Below are positions 15,001 through 19,880 of a stretch of 54,057 bases of DNA, piece after piece. How positions within the stretch are numbered: position 1 is the first letter of the stretch; each line of letters begins with the position of its first letter. Made by a program: the position numbers and the translations under genes. Source of the DNA: Pirellulaceae bacterium (GTDB taxonomy: Bacteria; Planctomycetota; Planctomycetia; Pirellulales; Pirellulaceae); NCBI GenBank assembly GCA_023382975.1, contig JAHDXO010000066.1:1-54057 (forward strand). The letters run 5' to 3'. The notes under the pieces are model-generated. The model searched no databases, was not told where the DNA came from, and saw nothing but the letters and a program-made list of their open reading frames with translations.

Positions 15001-16048
15001 CGTAGAACGTGCCGGTCGAAGAAAGCGCGTGAGTGTCCTTGATACTCAGCGTCGCCGTACCGCTGCCGGACTGGCCGACGCTCACGCTTGCGACGTTCGT
15101 GGTTCCGCCTCCGGCCAACTCGATCAGCACGACGTCATTGGCCGAGTTGCCGCGGGAGACCGACAGTTGGCCGCCCGACCAAGTGCCGGTGAGGATTTGC
15201 TTCGAGCCGCTGCCGTTGTCATTCTCGCCTCGCGCATTCAGCGACGTGTTCGTGATTGTGCCCGAGAACGTCGGTTGCGTGCCGTTCACCATGTCTAGCG
15301 TGAGGGTGTTTCCGCCTTGGATGCTCCCAGCTCCCGCCAAAGCGCCGATCGCATCTCCGAATCCCGCCGTGTTCAGGGTGCCGCCCGAATTCACGGTGAC
15401 CAGACTTGCGTTGGCCAGGATATTGGATTGGGCCAACCGCAGCGTGCCCGAGTTGTTGATTGTTACGTTGCCTTTCCAACCTCCGTCGCCGGCGAAGCCA
15501 CCGCCCAGGACCAGCGTGCCGCCGTCGACCTGCAGCGAGCCGCTCGCCGTGTTGTTGGTCGAGCCCGTGCCCGAAATGGTCAACGTTCCCGCACCGCTGC
15601 TGGTGATCCCACCTGTGCCGGACAGCGGCAGGGAGATGGTCGTCAGGTCGGTCGTCGCACCCGTAGTGTTCGTCAATCCTTCGACGGAGAGGCCGACTGA
15701 GATGCCGGACAGAGAGAAATCGGCGCCGGGTTCCGAATCGCTGTCTTCGATCTGAATCGTGATGTCTGTAAGGTCGGAGATGTTGTTGTTCGTCGCGTAG
15801 CGCGCACCAATGCCCAGATTGTCCGTGTTGAATACCAACGTGTGCCCGCTGCCAGTGGGAGAGAATCCGTCCTGCCAGTTGCCACCGGTATTCCAATTCC
15901 CGTCTGCCCCTGCACCGATCCAGGTGTAGGTCGTCAGCATCCGGCGGTCTTCAAGAAATTCGACCAGCAGTTGCCGGCGGTTCTCTCGGTGATTCCGGTG
16001 GGCACGGCGGCGCAGAGCGGACGCAAGAGAAATCGGGCGGCGGTTCAT
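1..16048 (-). CDS. Giant autotransporter-type beta-strand-repeat surface protein (N-terminal ~5349 residues, 3' end outside window)
   Basis: One reading frame stays open on the minus strand from ATG 16048 to the window edge. I read it through and saw no stop. A ribosome-binding site (AGAAGGAA) precedes the ATG. The N-terminus is basic and has LEDRRML at residues 32-38, matching the planctomycete LEPR-XLL-type motif of very large exported proteins. The body holds about two dozen repeats of the form LTKxGxGTLxLxGxNTYxG followed by TTVxxGTLxL, the autotransporter-associated beta-strand (PATR) repeat, which folds as a long parallel beta-helix. Interrupting modules are listed separately. Composition is Gly/Thr/Asn/Ser-rich with very few Cys, as expected for an extracellular filament or adhesin. 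Role is inferred as cell-surface adhesion or glycan binding. The C-terminal anchor (beta-barrel, PEP-CTERM or other) is not visible. Confidence 0.9.
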   Translation of the reverse strand, partial: MNRRPISLASALRRRAHRNHRENRRQLLVEFLEDRRMLTTYTWIGAGADGNWNTGGNWQDGFSPTGSGHTLVFNTDNLGIGARYATNNNISDLTDITIQIEDSDSEPGADFSLSGISVGLSVEGLTNTTGATTDLTTISLPLSGTGGITSSGAGTLTISGTGSTNNTASGSLQVDGGTLVLGGGFAGDGGWKGNVTINNSGTLRLAQSNILANASLVTVNSGGTLNTAGFGDAIGALAGAGSIQGGNTLTLDMVNGTQPTFSGTITNTSLNARGENDNGSGSKQILTGTWSGGQLSVSRGNSANDVVLIELAGGGTTNVASVSVGQSGSGTATLSIKDTHALSSTGTFYVGEASGHAGNVNQSGGTVTVSGQMRLGHWSNQTSSYDLSGGTLNANGGLYIGWDGTGNMSLSGSGALNATVGTYVQKSSTLTIGETSSFTANYLSIGDSRGAGTVVQNGGTVLVGGEVRVGHYSTTGSYTINGGNLTVNGTGSGAESSGVITIGVDGTGVLNHHGGTITTRGLYLDSRGATTGIDQYNLTGGTLVLTSALGIAGNATASTFQVNLGGGTVQSNAAWSSSVPMTLTGTGGDVRFDTIGNNTSLTGIISGNGGITKLGNGLLIVTGENAYLGGTTVSGGTLRITSDRALGAIPNSPTINVTLRNGGRIMGGSASAGANVTLDPNRSIELPDGDGYFHIWTGYTMNVPGAISGSGTLRKSDGGVLNYYGDGGVGRMRVEQGTFDLSGGSLNAGEFLFVSTATLNITGGELSVTQLRTSEGGSTTSTINHSAGTVNVTGSDSTNSTSASFLLNHWSGSSTYNLSGGILNVPNAPLSLGWDGTATLVQTGGVANLRGINFSNGRNNAARYTLSDGRLNIGNYGLNGNASNKWLELDGGTLGATSDWNGTQQIRILANSIIDTLDAVDGTAGHTITLNQVLSGSGGITKNGSGTLRLNSANTYTGGTIVDEGALLLGVGGATGTIRGTLTVNIGATVDYAVANAFGYTAGASVNVLNINGGTVGGANVGNHFWNNFQLNMTGGTLWLGGTLNEFHSPTITVNSSSDTAQIVPVTGNAVFRLRDSTSALFQVADGDQDVDLLVSAPITANGTNHVTKAGVGTLLLTGNNTYIGNTTINAGTLQVSAPGGRLYNGGYNNSAVLQVNTSGTLVLDSFAYGAAGGTGQLSDYRQRRVLNGGTIRVLGNTHSSGNNFTVTSLGGTFESAPSGQTLTLNGNGNGNLQLDGPLSIGGSGNITVNEQFDGPGSLTKTGDGTLTLSGPNTYTGTTTVSTGTLRLAGGAAIADTGAVLINGGVLDVTAAETIGSLAGTVGTSVTLGGNTLTIGDDTNSTYAGSVNGTAGGLIKQGGGEFTLSGTNTYTGTTTVSEGTLLVNGSITSDTTVNDGATLGGTGSINGNVTAAGTGTVNPGNSPGTLTVTGNYSASTTFEVNSPYLTAGLDGDYDQIVVDGAANTIDLNAATITFVSSGGGTVPALPNLITLIQNNTNNAITPFSNLAQGTTVTLGSGGDARTFLASYTGGDGNDLVLFDPAEPTVIYIDDDFSGGDGQFISDADQGLSGDQSALFGVNAFASIGAAQGKHPSFTGTFIVNGGSYGATLLAGTQSITVTGVDAAQTAIFAALTTASGQNITIQGTSNLTVGDATNTTIAGTISGSGSLTKAGTGTVTLAGTVANAYSGGTAVSGGILSLGTGGTGSATSHQEALGSGTVTINAGGQVRLWIKNDASFTIANNFTLNGGTLHDEDGNYNLTGITTLTASSTLSARYTGKDLTISGQVSGPGAPTIRNINGNSGGAVILTNASNNYSGTTTVDNSTLIVTANNALGTTAGGTVVTSSGVLHLRGGVQYTAAEPVQLGNVLRSSAGNNTFAGPLRISGNTAGATIDSATSGNTFTLNGDILAMFELRFSGAGNTMVNGTISDIVPGLREGSLGAAFDETNPNPGADTALGITAGQTNASPPWAGNRTWVYTGQFYDADGIFAFAENIDDNVLIKVDGVTRLRNTTWNVPSTTGSATNNAFGGTTDFGMGPNGDGWHDIDIRLGNGGGGAGAVSGTGWTTSFGFGLNASNNLSQLASAQGSVAGYAAPADPGNGTLFRYIANAPVTKSGSGTVTLNSPANSYSGDTTVVAGTLRLGAAGVIPDGSGKGIVNVQTGSTLDLASVSETVNGLFGGGTVTNSSGTAATLTVGADDTTSAFYGRIQNGTTTGANVVNLTKIGQGAFTLLNNNSYSGTTTVSQGMLRLGVDGMSPVATGLAYQLDATQTATMLQTVGGSPVTATGQAVAQWNVQPATDTNFVQSTTARQPTYQASAINGQPAVRFDGADDQLVLSSAVSPQNVFVVSRPNTTQKGMAGVFGNSSPGDKGLRFPNSTSPTTYNSGDANDFTNAQNRWFVNGALNTAFAANTPHVLSAIRGTSHTAAYNNNVLGGYYSGREWAGDVGEVLVYTTALTTQQRLLNEAYLYGKWIALAPNILPDNSAVVVADGATLDVNGQTETVGSLATDTISSTSAAVLLGNGGSLLAGGNNASTTFAGTISGDGSLVKVGTGMLSLTNGANSYTGATTVLAGSLRVTADGALGTTAGGTSVLPGASLVLDNVAYLDAEPLALTGTGFGGNGALLAQGGGSTFAGPITIEHVGLSNVAQGKVASQNTTGNGGVPQRAVDGNTNGNWGGNSVTHTAGGIYDWWQVDLGSSQAIASINIWNRTDCCGDRLADYWVFVSDDPFTAGENPLMLPYRAATYSNHQLLQPNPSASIPLAGVTGRYVRIQLNVDNYLSLAEVQVQALLPASTSTTLIGTASSGDSLTLSNAISNADAGSELRFGGPGQTTQTAAGVLSGDGTITKIGVGTLTLTGDNTYTGTTKVQEGTLLVHGSLADGPADPDVIVNGGSTLGGTGTITGSVTVVSGGTLSPGNSTAVLNTGDLTLAGNYSVQINGDTAGDDYDQMNVTGIVDLTGSTLVLTGTRTTNNDGAAIEIIRNDGTDPVVGNFNGLPEGSFVQLNGILYTITFVHNADGGTVPNDVALLDADPQLLYWDADGDATTATGGTGTWDTGTLQWRVGSVTGPLVVWNNANNDNAIFPVAGGTISIQVGGVTARSLSFEVDGYTIQSNTLTFGDGSGTVNVPTGTATISATVDGTVGLTKTGGGTLTLAGTNTYSGGSVVSQGTLRTNATAGLGTGMVTLGDAHTGSSNIQLTLAANNIANPITVSNNGTGEVIVYGATQHTVHSGTIELKRDAILQIPVTGSADWWYSFGAGGISGSAGLIIRGGGGGTSAVAAGNRVMLGGNNSFFGGTVIESGMLQLGHVNGAGSGAITLGNINSGSAVTQLRVGANIGNAVVVSSSAPDSPAGISSYNGMQVLSGSLQVDRNVTLYGSSDRLTWGGSGAVWSGSGDIVIAFGTGQSRVTHEGVANSWTGNLTVNESSIFQPSHASTLTSANSVTVNGTLQLNNVSQTINGLSGSGLVQNIVGSNTLTVGAENATAMFSGAIQNGSGTMTLLKSGTGTMTLAGAEANSYSGGTAVSGGILSLGTGGTGPATSHPSALGTGTVTVNAGARVRLWIKNDASFTIANNFHLNGGALHNEDGNYTMTGTITLGSEGGTVSAKHAAKDLTISGPITGGAGLTVQNVDGNGGGAVILTNPNNAYTGPTTITHNLRLGASEVIPNGADAGNVTVNGNLNLNGFNETVNGLIGSGTVNSGTAGSATLTVGDGNATGNTFAGIISNGSGTVALAKIGTGTQILSNKNPYSGGTTVNTGTLQLTSTANNGFSTVGTGDVIINASGTLLCNTGDNQLGHGSAANIPNVIIHDGTLTASSPYNGGMWIKGITMTGGTVGGTTGLNPQNNAGSFLTTLASPTGATVSSPIQNSMTDFVITVADGGASTDLLLSGSVTGGAATGITKSGPGTLNQTGVWHDFAGALTINGGFFNTGGTNRFTNGHSTANQATFSITVDGAAWTNTGGAVNRIGNVTLRNGASWIMTGVNSSWGTYFLGPLSDGSQATLTVDGTSASAISGSGNLRLGATPTFHVADVTGDSTIDLTVAVPLENQTQAQGFAAGGLTKSGYGTLALTGVNTFTGATTIASGTLALANGTSPNNIASSTVIELQPGSALDVTGLSNGRLDLASGQTLRGSGTVNGHLNEQVGASVSPGASAGLITVQGDLTLAGSRTLEVLSAGSAPPNAVAGTDYDQIRITGEGSVSIVVGAGLNVEYSGLPGTFNPSVGQVFMLIDNDGGAADPINGTFADKANGYTLTLDGKPMTLYYNGGDGNDLVLVYTPAPTMVYVDDDWAGFEPGRFIQDADPVAANDQNAVFGYNAFSSVNSAIGAVTTTGTIVVNAGTHAEAVDVDKEVTLNLQENAITFDSLSGNVASATMNLNGITLTIGDNSTTQFDGKLDGTGGLIKTGTGTFVPNNSNAFSSGTIVQQGILRLGTAGALGTGTITVDNGGTLDINARSGITNTVYLTGNGAAGGIAALTNSSSADSGRINGRVHLQSDATIGGNAANIDLIGGVSGSGKLTKVGSSLLYLPASGDYSGGTTINAGIVRINHAGAMGSGVVTVNTGGTLDLHAQSGVLNDIDLNGSGAPNGFAALWNSSSAGSGRVTGNVSLQSDSTIGGNAANIDVKVMGGPGRLTKVGSNILYFGHAGGGISDYAGTTEINAGTVAVAANSRIANSNVFVNNGGTLRTDNGGGDALGNGISVQLRTGGTWLFHQNTATETIGQLILDGGSLVGNGTGTIYSMATIDARSGLANRTLGGAVGLTKTTGELLTLTGANTYSGATMIEAGTLALSGGNNRLPTTSPITVNGGILDLGGTTQATAAAFSLDDGYVLNGTVNKSGGDYDLRRGTIAATLSGEAGITKSTGGTVLLAREQTYQGATIIEAGTLKMISQPSDPIDRTEFWLDASAADTLFQDTAGTEPVTALGNKIALWNDRTGQPLYASQGTLANQPTLLTNQLNSLPMVDFSTWGSGQWLQWNQRLTDIRTVFWVLGSHNGGSHLLGDTSTSDFHRGGAAFTSYAPASPGSMIWGQWASPAVYNGALAIDGNSVDGRSTGLSGGYQVLSLVTLANAQANNLANDRNFGGRQGGQRIGEMLIYPFPLSDAARQYTETYLQAKWFGIDDPAYTGILPPTTEVRIASGATLDLNGTAQTVGSLPDQNDSGGQVTNSGNADSTLTISGSTSTRFQGEIEDGATNHVALVKEGSSTLALAGSNMYSGTTTVNAGTLLVNGSTAAGSAFAVNNDAVLGGTGVIGGAVTLSAGSSSTLSPGAPGSPGAETADLATGSLTLSSGTKFEVQINGLAADTQHDQVRVAGTVGLGGATLMAAGTISASLGDKVVLIENDGGDAVTGQFA
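690..1370 (-). other. LamG/concanavalin-like module 2 inside the giant protein
   Basis: At about residues 4893-5120 the frame reads RTEFWLDASAADTLFQD, IALWNDRTGQPLYASQ, LPMVDFSTWGSGQWLQW, VFWVLGSHNGGSHLLGD and GEMLIYPFPLSDAARQYTET. It has the same order of elements as module 1 at 8630-9275 (LDA opening, VDF or FDG core, GE-x-L-x-Y close) but has diverged in sequence. Confidence 0.55.
3075..3215 (-). other. Linker module 2 (YVDDDW...FIQDADPV) inside the giant protein
   Basis: At about residues 4278-4325 the segment begins PTMVYVDDDWAG, continues FIQDADPV, and ends FGYNAFSSVNSAIGAV. It is clearly paralogous to linker module 1 at 11290-11430 (YIDDDF, FISDADQG, AFASIGAAQ). The two copies lie about 8.2 kb apart, which suggests duplication of a large multi-repeat block. 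Confidence 0.55.
5119..5557 (-). repeat. Intragenic duplicated segment, copy A
   Basis: This stretch aligns with 10613-11050 almost throughout, including the shared runs 'aggctcagtatccc', 'ccggacacggccgtacc' and 'atcgtgaa'/'attgtgaa' with the same spacing. The encoded protein has the same order in both: A(E)ANSYSGG-TAVSGGILSL or the like, TGGTG-ATSH, VRLWIKNDASFTIANNF, LNGG-LH-EDGNY. Differences are mostly third-base changes. Confidence 0.75.
7690..8130 (-). other. F5/8 type C (discoidin)-like module inside the giant protein
   Basis: At about residues 2640-2786 the frame reads LSNVAQGKVASQN, AVDGNTNGNWGG, DWWQVDLGSSQAIASINIWN, and further on RYVRIQL. These are the hallmark elements of the discoidin/F5-8C galactose-binding fold: A-V-D-G-N, W-W-x-V-D-L-G, I-x-x-I-x-I-W-N-R, and R-Y-V-R-I-Q-L. 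This is the clearest recognisable domain in the protein and implies sugar binding on the outer surface. Confidence 0.85.
8630..9275 (-). other. LamG/concanavalin-like module 1 inside the giant protein
   Basis: At about residues 2258-2473 the frame reads LAYQLDATQTATMLQ, then INGQPAVRFDGADDQLVLS, FVVSRPNTTQ, and ends GEVLVYTTALTTQQRLLNEAYLYGKW. This is the layout of LamG-type beta-jelly-roll domains frequent in planctomycete exported proteins: LDA opening, NG-P-V-x-FDG core, GE-hydrophobic-VY close. A second copy occurs at 690-1370. Confidence 0.6.
9830..10280 (-). other. PA14-like module inside the giant protein
   Basis: At about residues 1925-2073 the frame encodes a non-repeat domain containing WVYTGQFYDADGIFAFAE, NVLIKVDGV and GWHDIDIRLGNGGGGAG. 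The pattern fits a PA14/GLEYA-type beta-sandwich: a tyrosine-rich strand, an I-x-V-D-G strand and a G-W-H-x-I-x-I-R strand. Such domains bind carbohydrate in many exported proteins. The assignment rests on motif pattern only. Confidence 0.5.
10613..11050 (-). repeat. Intragenic duplicated segment, copy B
   Basis: Partner of copy A at 5119-5557. Both encode a PATR repeat followed by VRLWIKNDASFTIANNF and LNGGTLHDEDGNYNL (LNGGALHNEDGNYTM in copy A). Conservation of protein over DNA indicates an old duplication under selection or parallel recruitment of the same module. Confidence 0.75.
11290..11430 (-). other. Linker module 1 (YIDDDF...FISDADQG) inside the giant protein
   Basis: At about residues 1540-1586 the PATR repeats stop and a segment begins PTVIYIDDDFSG, continues with FISDADQG, and ends with FGVNAFASIGAAQG. 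The same arrangement recurs at 3075-3215. It resembles the start of a right-handed beta-helix (NosD/DUF1565-like) unit: acidic DDD loop, D-A-D loop, then AFASI. Acidic loops could bind calcium (inference). The segment marks the junction between two large repeat blocks. Confidence 0.55.
15900..16048 (-). other. N-terminal LEPR-XLL-like export/sorting motif of the giant protein
   Basis: The first ~40 residues are strongly basic (many Arg, several His) and run into LLVEFLEDRRMLT. A mature beta-rich region starting TYTWIGAGADGNWN follows directly. There is no ordinary hydrophobic signal peptide. Large planctomycete exported proteins commonly start this way, and the motif is taken as a family-specific export or processing tag. 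Its exact role is not established by this sequence. Confidence 0.65.
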
Positions 16049-16547
16049 CGAGAATTTCCTTCTGTCGTTGGCGTGAGCTTGAAGGTGTGGCTGTCGCGGT
16101 TCTGCGGTCGCTCGGGACGCGTTTCCTGATCGTCCCGGAATCGTGGACAGATTGCGCCCACGATTCATCAAGGCGGCAAGATCCGCGACACGCGCGAGGC
16201 GAAGCAGGGCGGGAACGCGCTTCGTCGGTGCTGGTGCCCGGCGGCTTGGGTGCCAATTCCCGCCCAACGAGCCAGCGGGAAACCGCACCAAGTCGCTAGA
16301 AAGGCCAGTATGGAGAGTATGGGCAGGATCGTCAAGCGTTTATTTGTCGTGGCGACGCGAATCCTTGAGAAACAGTGAGTGACGCGGTGGTTGAGTGGGA
16401 TGCCGTTCGAACGACCTCGCCGACAAGCGGCGAGAATCGAGAGAACCGCAGAATGTCGAAGGGGAGGCGAGGATGAATTACCGTGGGGCTGACGCCACCA
16501 CGCTCGCCGGGGATTGGCGAGCGGTAGGGATTTTGAGAAAGAGTCGG
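16049..16547. other. Intergenic region between giant protein and GH127 gene (499 bp)
   Basis: Both flanking genes are on the minus strand, so this stretch is the 3' side of the GH127 gene and the leader of the giant gene. It contains a perfect 8-bp inverted repeat (16501-16523) and a weaker 5-bp one (TCGCC/GGCGA, 16417-16433). I see no convincing coding frame, RNA gene or clear promoter. Long frames crossing it on the minus strand are composition artefacts. Confidence 0.6.
16501..16523 (-). terminator. Hairpin downstream of the GH127 gene (no T-tract)
   Basis: CGCTCGCC and GGCGAGCG form a perfect 8-bp stem around a 7-base loop, 25 bases past the GH127 stop codon. No T-run follows on the minus strand, so it could be a transcript-end stabiliser or a factor-dependent terminator rather than a classical intrinsic one. 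Confidence 0.5.
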
Positions 16548-18998
16548 CTATCGGAAAACTCGCCATTCGAGGATGCCGCCGGAGAAGTCGGGTTGCAGTT
16601 GAACTTGGATGCGCAGCGCGTCCGTGGTGAGCGGCGGGAATTCGACTCGGTTGTAACGGTCTTTGGCAATGCCGAAGTCGTGGTCTGTTGGTACGGGCTT
16701 CCATGCGTCGCCGTCGCGGTAGAGTAACTTCCAGGAATGGGGCACGCGGCAGCGGCCTCGGCCCGTGTCGTCGAACCAGTAGACCTCGACCCCTGCGACC
16801 TCGGTCGCCTGCGCCAGTTCGTACTGTACCCATTCGCTGGTGCCGCAATGGTCCCACCAGGTAAAACGTGGCAGGTCGTGATCGCCGGAATTGCGAGGTT
16901 CGACTTGATCGTTCAGCGCCAGCACGTGGTCGCGTTGCCAGACGTGCGACGCGGTGGCCTTGCTGGACGACGCGATGGTGGGAAGGGGGGCGACGTGAGC
17001 CAAGTCGGCCGAGCGGGGCATCCAGACCATCATTTCGTTTTCGCCTCGATGGCACCACGCATAGTACGGAATCATCGTGACTTCGGCTGGTTGGCTGCGG
17101 ACGGTGCCGTCCTCGGCGCGCTGGACGGCTTGGCCTTCGCCGCGCAGGACGGTGATACCGCCCAGCAGGTCCGCGCGGTGCTCGGGCGTGAACCGAGCGT
17201 CGTCGGGAATCCACCGGTCCAGCACTCGGCCCTCGTGATCGGCGCCTTCGACGCAGTACACCAACGGACCTCGTTCGAACGCTACTCGGCCTCGGTTCGG
17301 CTCGACCAGATCGTTGCTCAGCACTCGTCGGACGGGCAAGGGCAGGTCGAGTTCCACCACGTCGCCGGGTTGCCACGTCCGGTCCAGCACGGCGTATCCA
17401 TGCTCGATCGACGGCCGAACGGTTTCGCCGTTGATCGTCAGGGACCACAGCGAGGGAGTGGCGTCGGCATAGCGATACAGATCGCTCGGCAACACTTGGC
17501 CCCGGACCCAGGCGGGGATGCGGATTCGCATCGCGAAGGGCTGGTTGCCGGTCGGTCGTACGGTGATGCGAACTTTGCCCTGCCACGGGTAGTCCGTTTC
17601 CTGGACCACTTCGACCGGGCTGCCGTTCAACTCGACAGTCGCCTTGCCCGCCAGGAATAGATTGACATACAGATCATTGTCGCGCTGGGCGTAGACGTAG
17701 CCGAGGATCGATGGCATGAATCGCACGACATTGCTGGGGCAACACGAGCAGCCGAACCATGGGCTGCGTTGCAGATCGCCGTGGTTGAAACGGAACTTCA
17801 GATCGCATTCCAGCGGATTCGGGTAGAAGAACCGATCGCCACCGAGCGAAACGCCGGACAGGAAGCCGTTGTAGAGAATGCGTTCCAACACGTCGGCGAA
17901 TTTGCTGTCGCCGTGCAGCAGGAACATCCGCTGGTTCCACAAGGCCAACGCGATGGCCGCGCACGTTTCGTTGTAGGCTTGCAGATTGGTCAGCTTGTAG
18001 GCGCCGGCATAGCCTTCGCCCGCGCCGTGCTGGCCGACGCTGCCGATCAGGTACAGCTTGCGGTCGATCACATCCTGCCAGATCCGGTCGATAGCTTCGA
18101 GATAGGCGGCATCGCCGGTCAAGGCGGCGACGTCGGCCACTCCGGCGTAGAAATAGCCGCCGCGCACGGCGTGCCCAACGGCCTCGGACTGTTCGATCAG
18201 CGGCGCGTGGTCCTGGCAGTATTGCCCGTAGACCGATCCGCGGACATCGCGCCGGCCGCGCATGTCGATGAAGAACTTGGCCAGATCCAGGTACTTCCTG
18301 TCGCCCGTGGCGCGGTACAGTCGCACCAGTCCCATTTCGATTTGCTGGTGGCCGGGCACGTCCTTCCGCTGGTCGGGTCCGGGACCGAAGACCTGTGCGA
18401 TCAGGTTGGCATTCTTGATGGCGATATCCAGCAGCGATCGTTTGCCCGTGGCCTGGAAGTGAGCGACCGCCGCCTCGTACATGTGGCCGACATTGTACAG
18501 TTCGTGGCTGCCGCCCAGTTCACTCCAGCGCGGAGTCCGACCGTGCGCGCCTTTCGAACCCGAGGTCTTCGCCGTGTAGAGGTATCCGTCCGGTTCCTGA
18601 GCCGCCGCGAACTTGGCGATCAGTTCGTCCAGGTACATGTCCAACTGCGGATCCGGCTGCAGGGCCAGCGAGTAGGCTGCGCCCTCGACGATCTTGAACA
18701 CATCGGAATCATTGAAGTAAATCCCCTCGAATCCGTCGGGGTTGCGTTCGGCGGCCGCGACGAAGTTGCTGATCCGACCGGTTTCTTCGCAGCGTTGGAA
18801 GCAATAGGGAACGGTCACCGCCCGGTTGGTCTGCATCCGCGGGAACCAGAATCCCGGCCCCACCTCGACGTCCGTAAACTGCACTGGGCGGATCGGATAG
18901 TCCGCATCCGGCGTTCCTTTGTCTTTCACGGCTTCGGCCGCGACGAGCAGTCCCGACCAACAAGCGACGCAGGCCCAAACGATCGTTTTGGTCAGCAT
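16548..18998 (-). CDS. Secreted beta-L-arabinofuranosidase, GH127 family (DUF1680)
   Basis: 816 residues. The start chosen is ATG 18998, because a strong GGGAGGA site lies 6 bases upstream and the protein then opens with a signal peptide (MLTKTIVWACVACWSGLLVAAEA). Frames extending further upstream lack this. The (alpha/alpha)6-barrel glycosidase domain covers about residues 38-620. The GH127 zinc/catalytic residues are present: Glu344-Thr-Cys346 and the GCSCCPSN motif at 416-423, matching the Glu, Cys, Cys-Cys set of characterised GH127 enzymes, where one cysteine is the nucleophile. A C-terminal beta-sandwich ends in ILEWRVFR. It likely removes beta-linked L-arabinofuranose from plant or algal polysaccharide outside the cytoplasm. 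Substrate is inferred from family. It is transcribed alone, divergently from sodA. Confidence 0.9.
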   Translation of the reverse strand: MLTKTIVWACVACWSGLLVAAEAVKDKGTPDADYPIRPVQFTDVEVGPGFWFPRMQTNRAVTVPYCFQRCEETGRISNFVAAAERNPDGFEGIYFNDSDVFKIVEGAAYSLALQPDPQLDMYLDELIAKFAAAQEPDGYLYTAKTSGSKGAHGRTPRWSELGGSHELYNVGHMYEAAVAHFQATGKRSLLDIAIKNANLIAQVFGPGPDQRKDVPGHQQIEMGLVRLYRATGDRKYLDLAKFFIDMRGRRDVRGSVYGQYCQDHAPLIEQSEAVGHAVRGGYFYAGVADVAALTGDAAYLEAIDRIWQDVIDRKLYLIGSVGQHGAGEGYAGAYKLTNLQAYNETCAAIALALWNQRMFLLHGDSKFADVLERILYNGFLSGVSLGGDRFFYPNPLECDLKFRFNHGDLQRSPWFGCSCCPSNVVRFMPSILGYVYAQRDNDLYVNLFLAGKATVELNGSPVEVVQETDYPWQGKVRITVRPTGNQPFAMRIRIPAWVRGQVLPSDLYRYADATPSLWSLTINGETVRPSIEHGYAVLDRTWQPGDVVELDLPLPVRRVLSNDLVEPNRGRVAFERGPLVYCVEGADHEGRVLDRWIPDDARFTPEHRADLLGGITVLRGEGQAVQRAEDGTVRSQPAEVTMIPYYAWCHRGENEMMVWMPRSADLAHVAPLPTIASSSKATASHVWQRDHVLALNDQVEPRNSGDHDLPRFTWWDHCGTSEWVQYELAQATEVAGVEVYWFDDTGRGRCRVPHSWKLLYRDGDAWKPVPTDHDFGIAKDRYNRVEFPPLTTDALRIQVQLQPDFSGGILEWRVFR

Positions 18999-19250
18999 GC
19001 GAATCCTCCCTCGATGCAATGCAACAATGTAGGTTCCGGTTGAACTTCGGATCTGGATTGTCCAAGACTGCGGCCATCTGGGCAAGTAGGTCTAAGTGGG
19101 ATGAGCTTGAACTGGGGCAGGGACTTGTTGGGCGACGCGGCGAGGCCGGGCCATTGCCGCGGCACGGCTCTTGCGATATGTTGACCGGAGACGGGCCGGT
19201 TTCGCTGCCGGCCGTTCTTACTGGACAATCGAGTTACGAAGGAGACGAAC

Positions 19251-19880
19251 ATGGCCTACACACTTCCCACCCTGCCTTACGCTTACGACGCCCTGGAACC
19301 TTACATCGATGCCCAGACGATGGAGATCCACCACACGAAGCATCATCAAGCGTATGTGAACAACGTGAACGCCGCGCTGGCGGGCAGTCCGCTGGAGAGC
19401 AAGTCGGTCGAAGACTTGATCGCGGACCTGGGGGCGGTGCCCGAGGACAAGCGGACGGCAGTTCGCAACAACGGCGGCGGGCACGCCAACCACTCGCTGT
19501 TCTGGACGATCATGGCCAAGAACGCAGGCGGTCAGCCGAGCGGAGCGTTGGCCGCCGCGATCGACGCTGAGTTGGGCGGCTTCGACGCGCTGAAAGAGAC
19601 GTTCAACAAAGCCGCCGCCACTCGCTTTGGCAGTGGTTGGGCATGGCTGGTTGTCGCTCCCGGCGGCAAGTTGGTGGTCGGCTCGACAGCCAACCAGGAC
19701 AGCCCGTTGATGGGCCAGGCGATCGCCGGAATCGCCGGCACGCCGATCCTGGGCCTGGACGTCTGGGAACACGCTTACTACCTGAAGTACCAGAACCGCC
19801 GCCCGGACTACATCTCAGCTTTCTGGAACGTCATCGACTGGAACGCCGTGGCCCAGCGCTACGCAGCCGCCAAAGGTTGA
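19251..19880 (+). CDS. sodA: Superoxide dismutase, Mn/Fe family
   Basis: 209 residues, full length for the family, with GAAGGAGA just before ATG 19251. It converts superoxide to oxygen and hydrogen peroxide in the cytoplasm. Metal ligands are visible at His27, His81, Asp170 and His174 (the last two in DVWEHAYYLKYQNRRPDY). The context GGGHANHSLFW plus the Gln in TANQDSP favours the manganese type, although cambialistic use cannot be excluded from sequence. No signal peptide. A strong terminator lies 190 bases downstream, so it is probably monocistronic. The symbol sodA is used on these manganese-type features; sodB would be the iron alternative. Confidence 0.95.
   Translation: MAYTLPTLPYAYDALEPYIDAQTMEIHHTKHHQAYVNNVNAALAGSPLESKSVEDLIADLGAVPEDKRTAVRNNGGGHANHSLFWTIMAKNAGGQPSGALAAAIDAELGGFDALKETFNKAAATRFGSGWAWLVVAPGGKLVVGSTANQDSPLMGQAIAGIAGTPILGLDVWEHAYYLKYQNRRPDYISAFWNVIDWNAVAQRYAAAKG

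Noticed and set aside
16168..17586. Long minus-strand open frame (472 codons) overlapping the GH127 gene
   Set aside because: Another frame of the GH127 gene running into the intergenic region. Arg/Pro-rich composition, no ribosome-binding site and no motif.
17769..19043. Plus-strand open frame (424 codons) antisense to GH127
   Set aside because: Reverse-frame shadow of a high-GC gene. Composition is atypical and the GH127 catalytic motifs are clear on the other strand.
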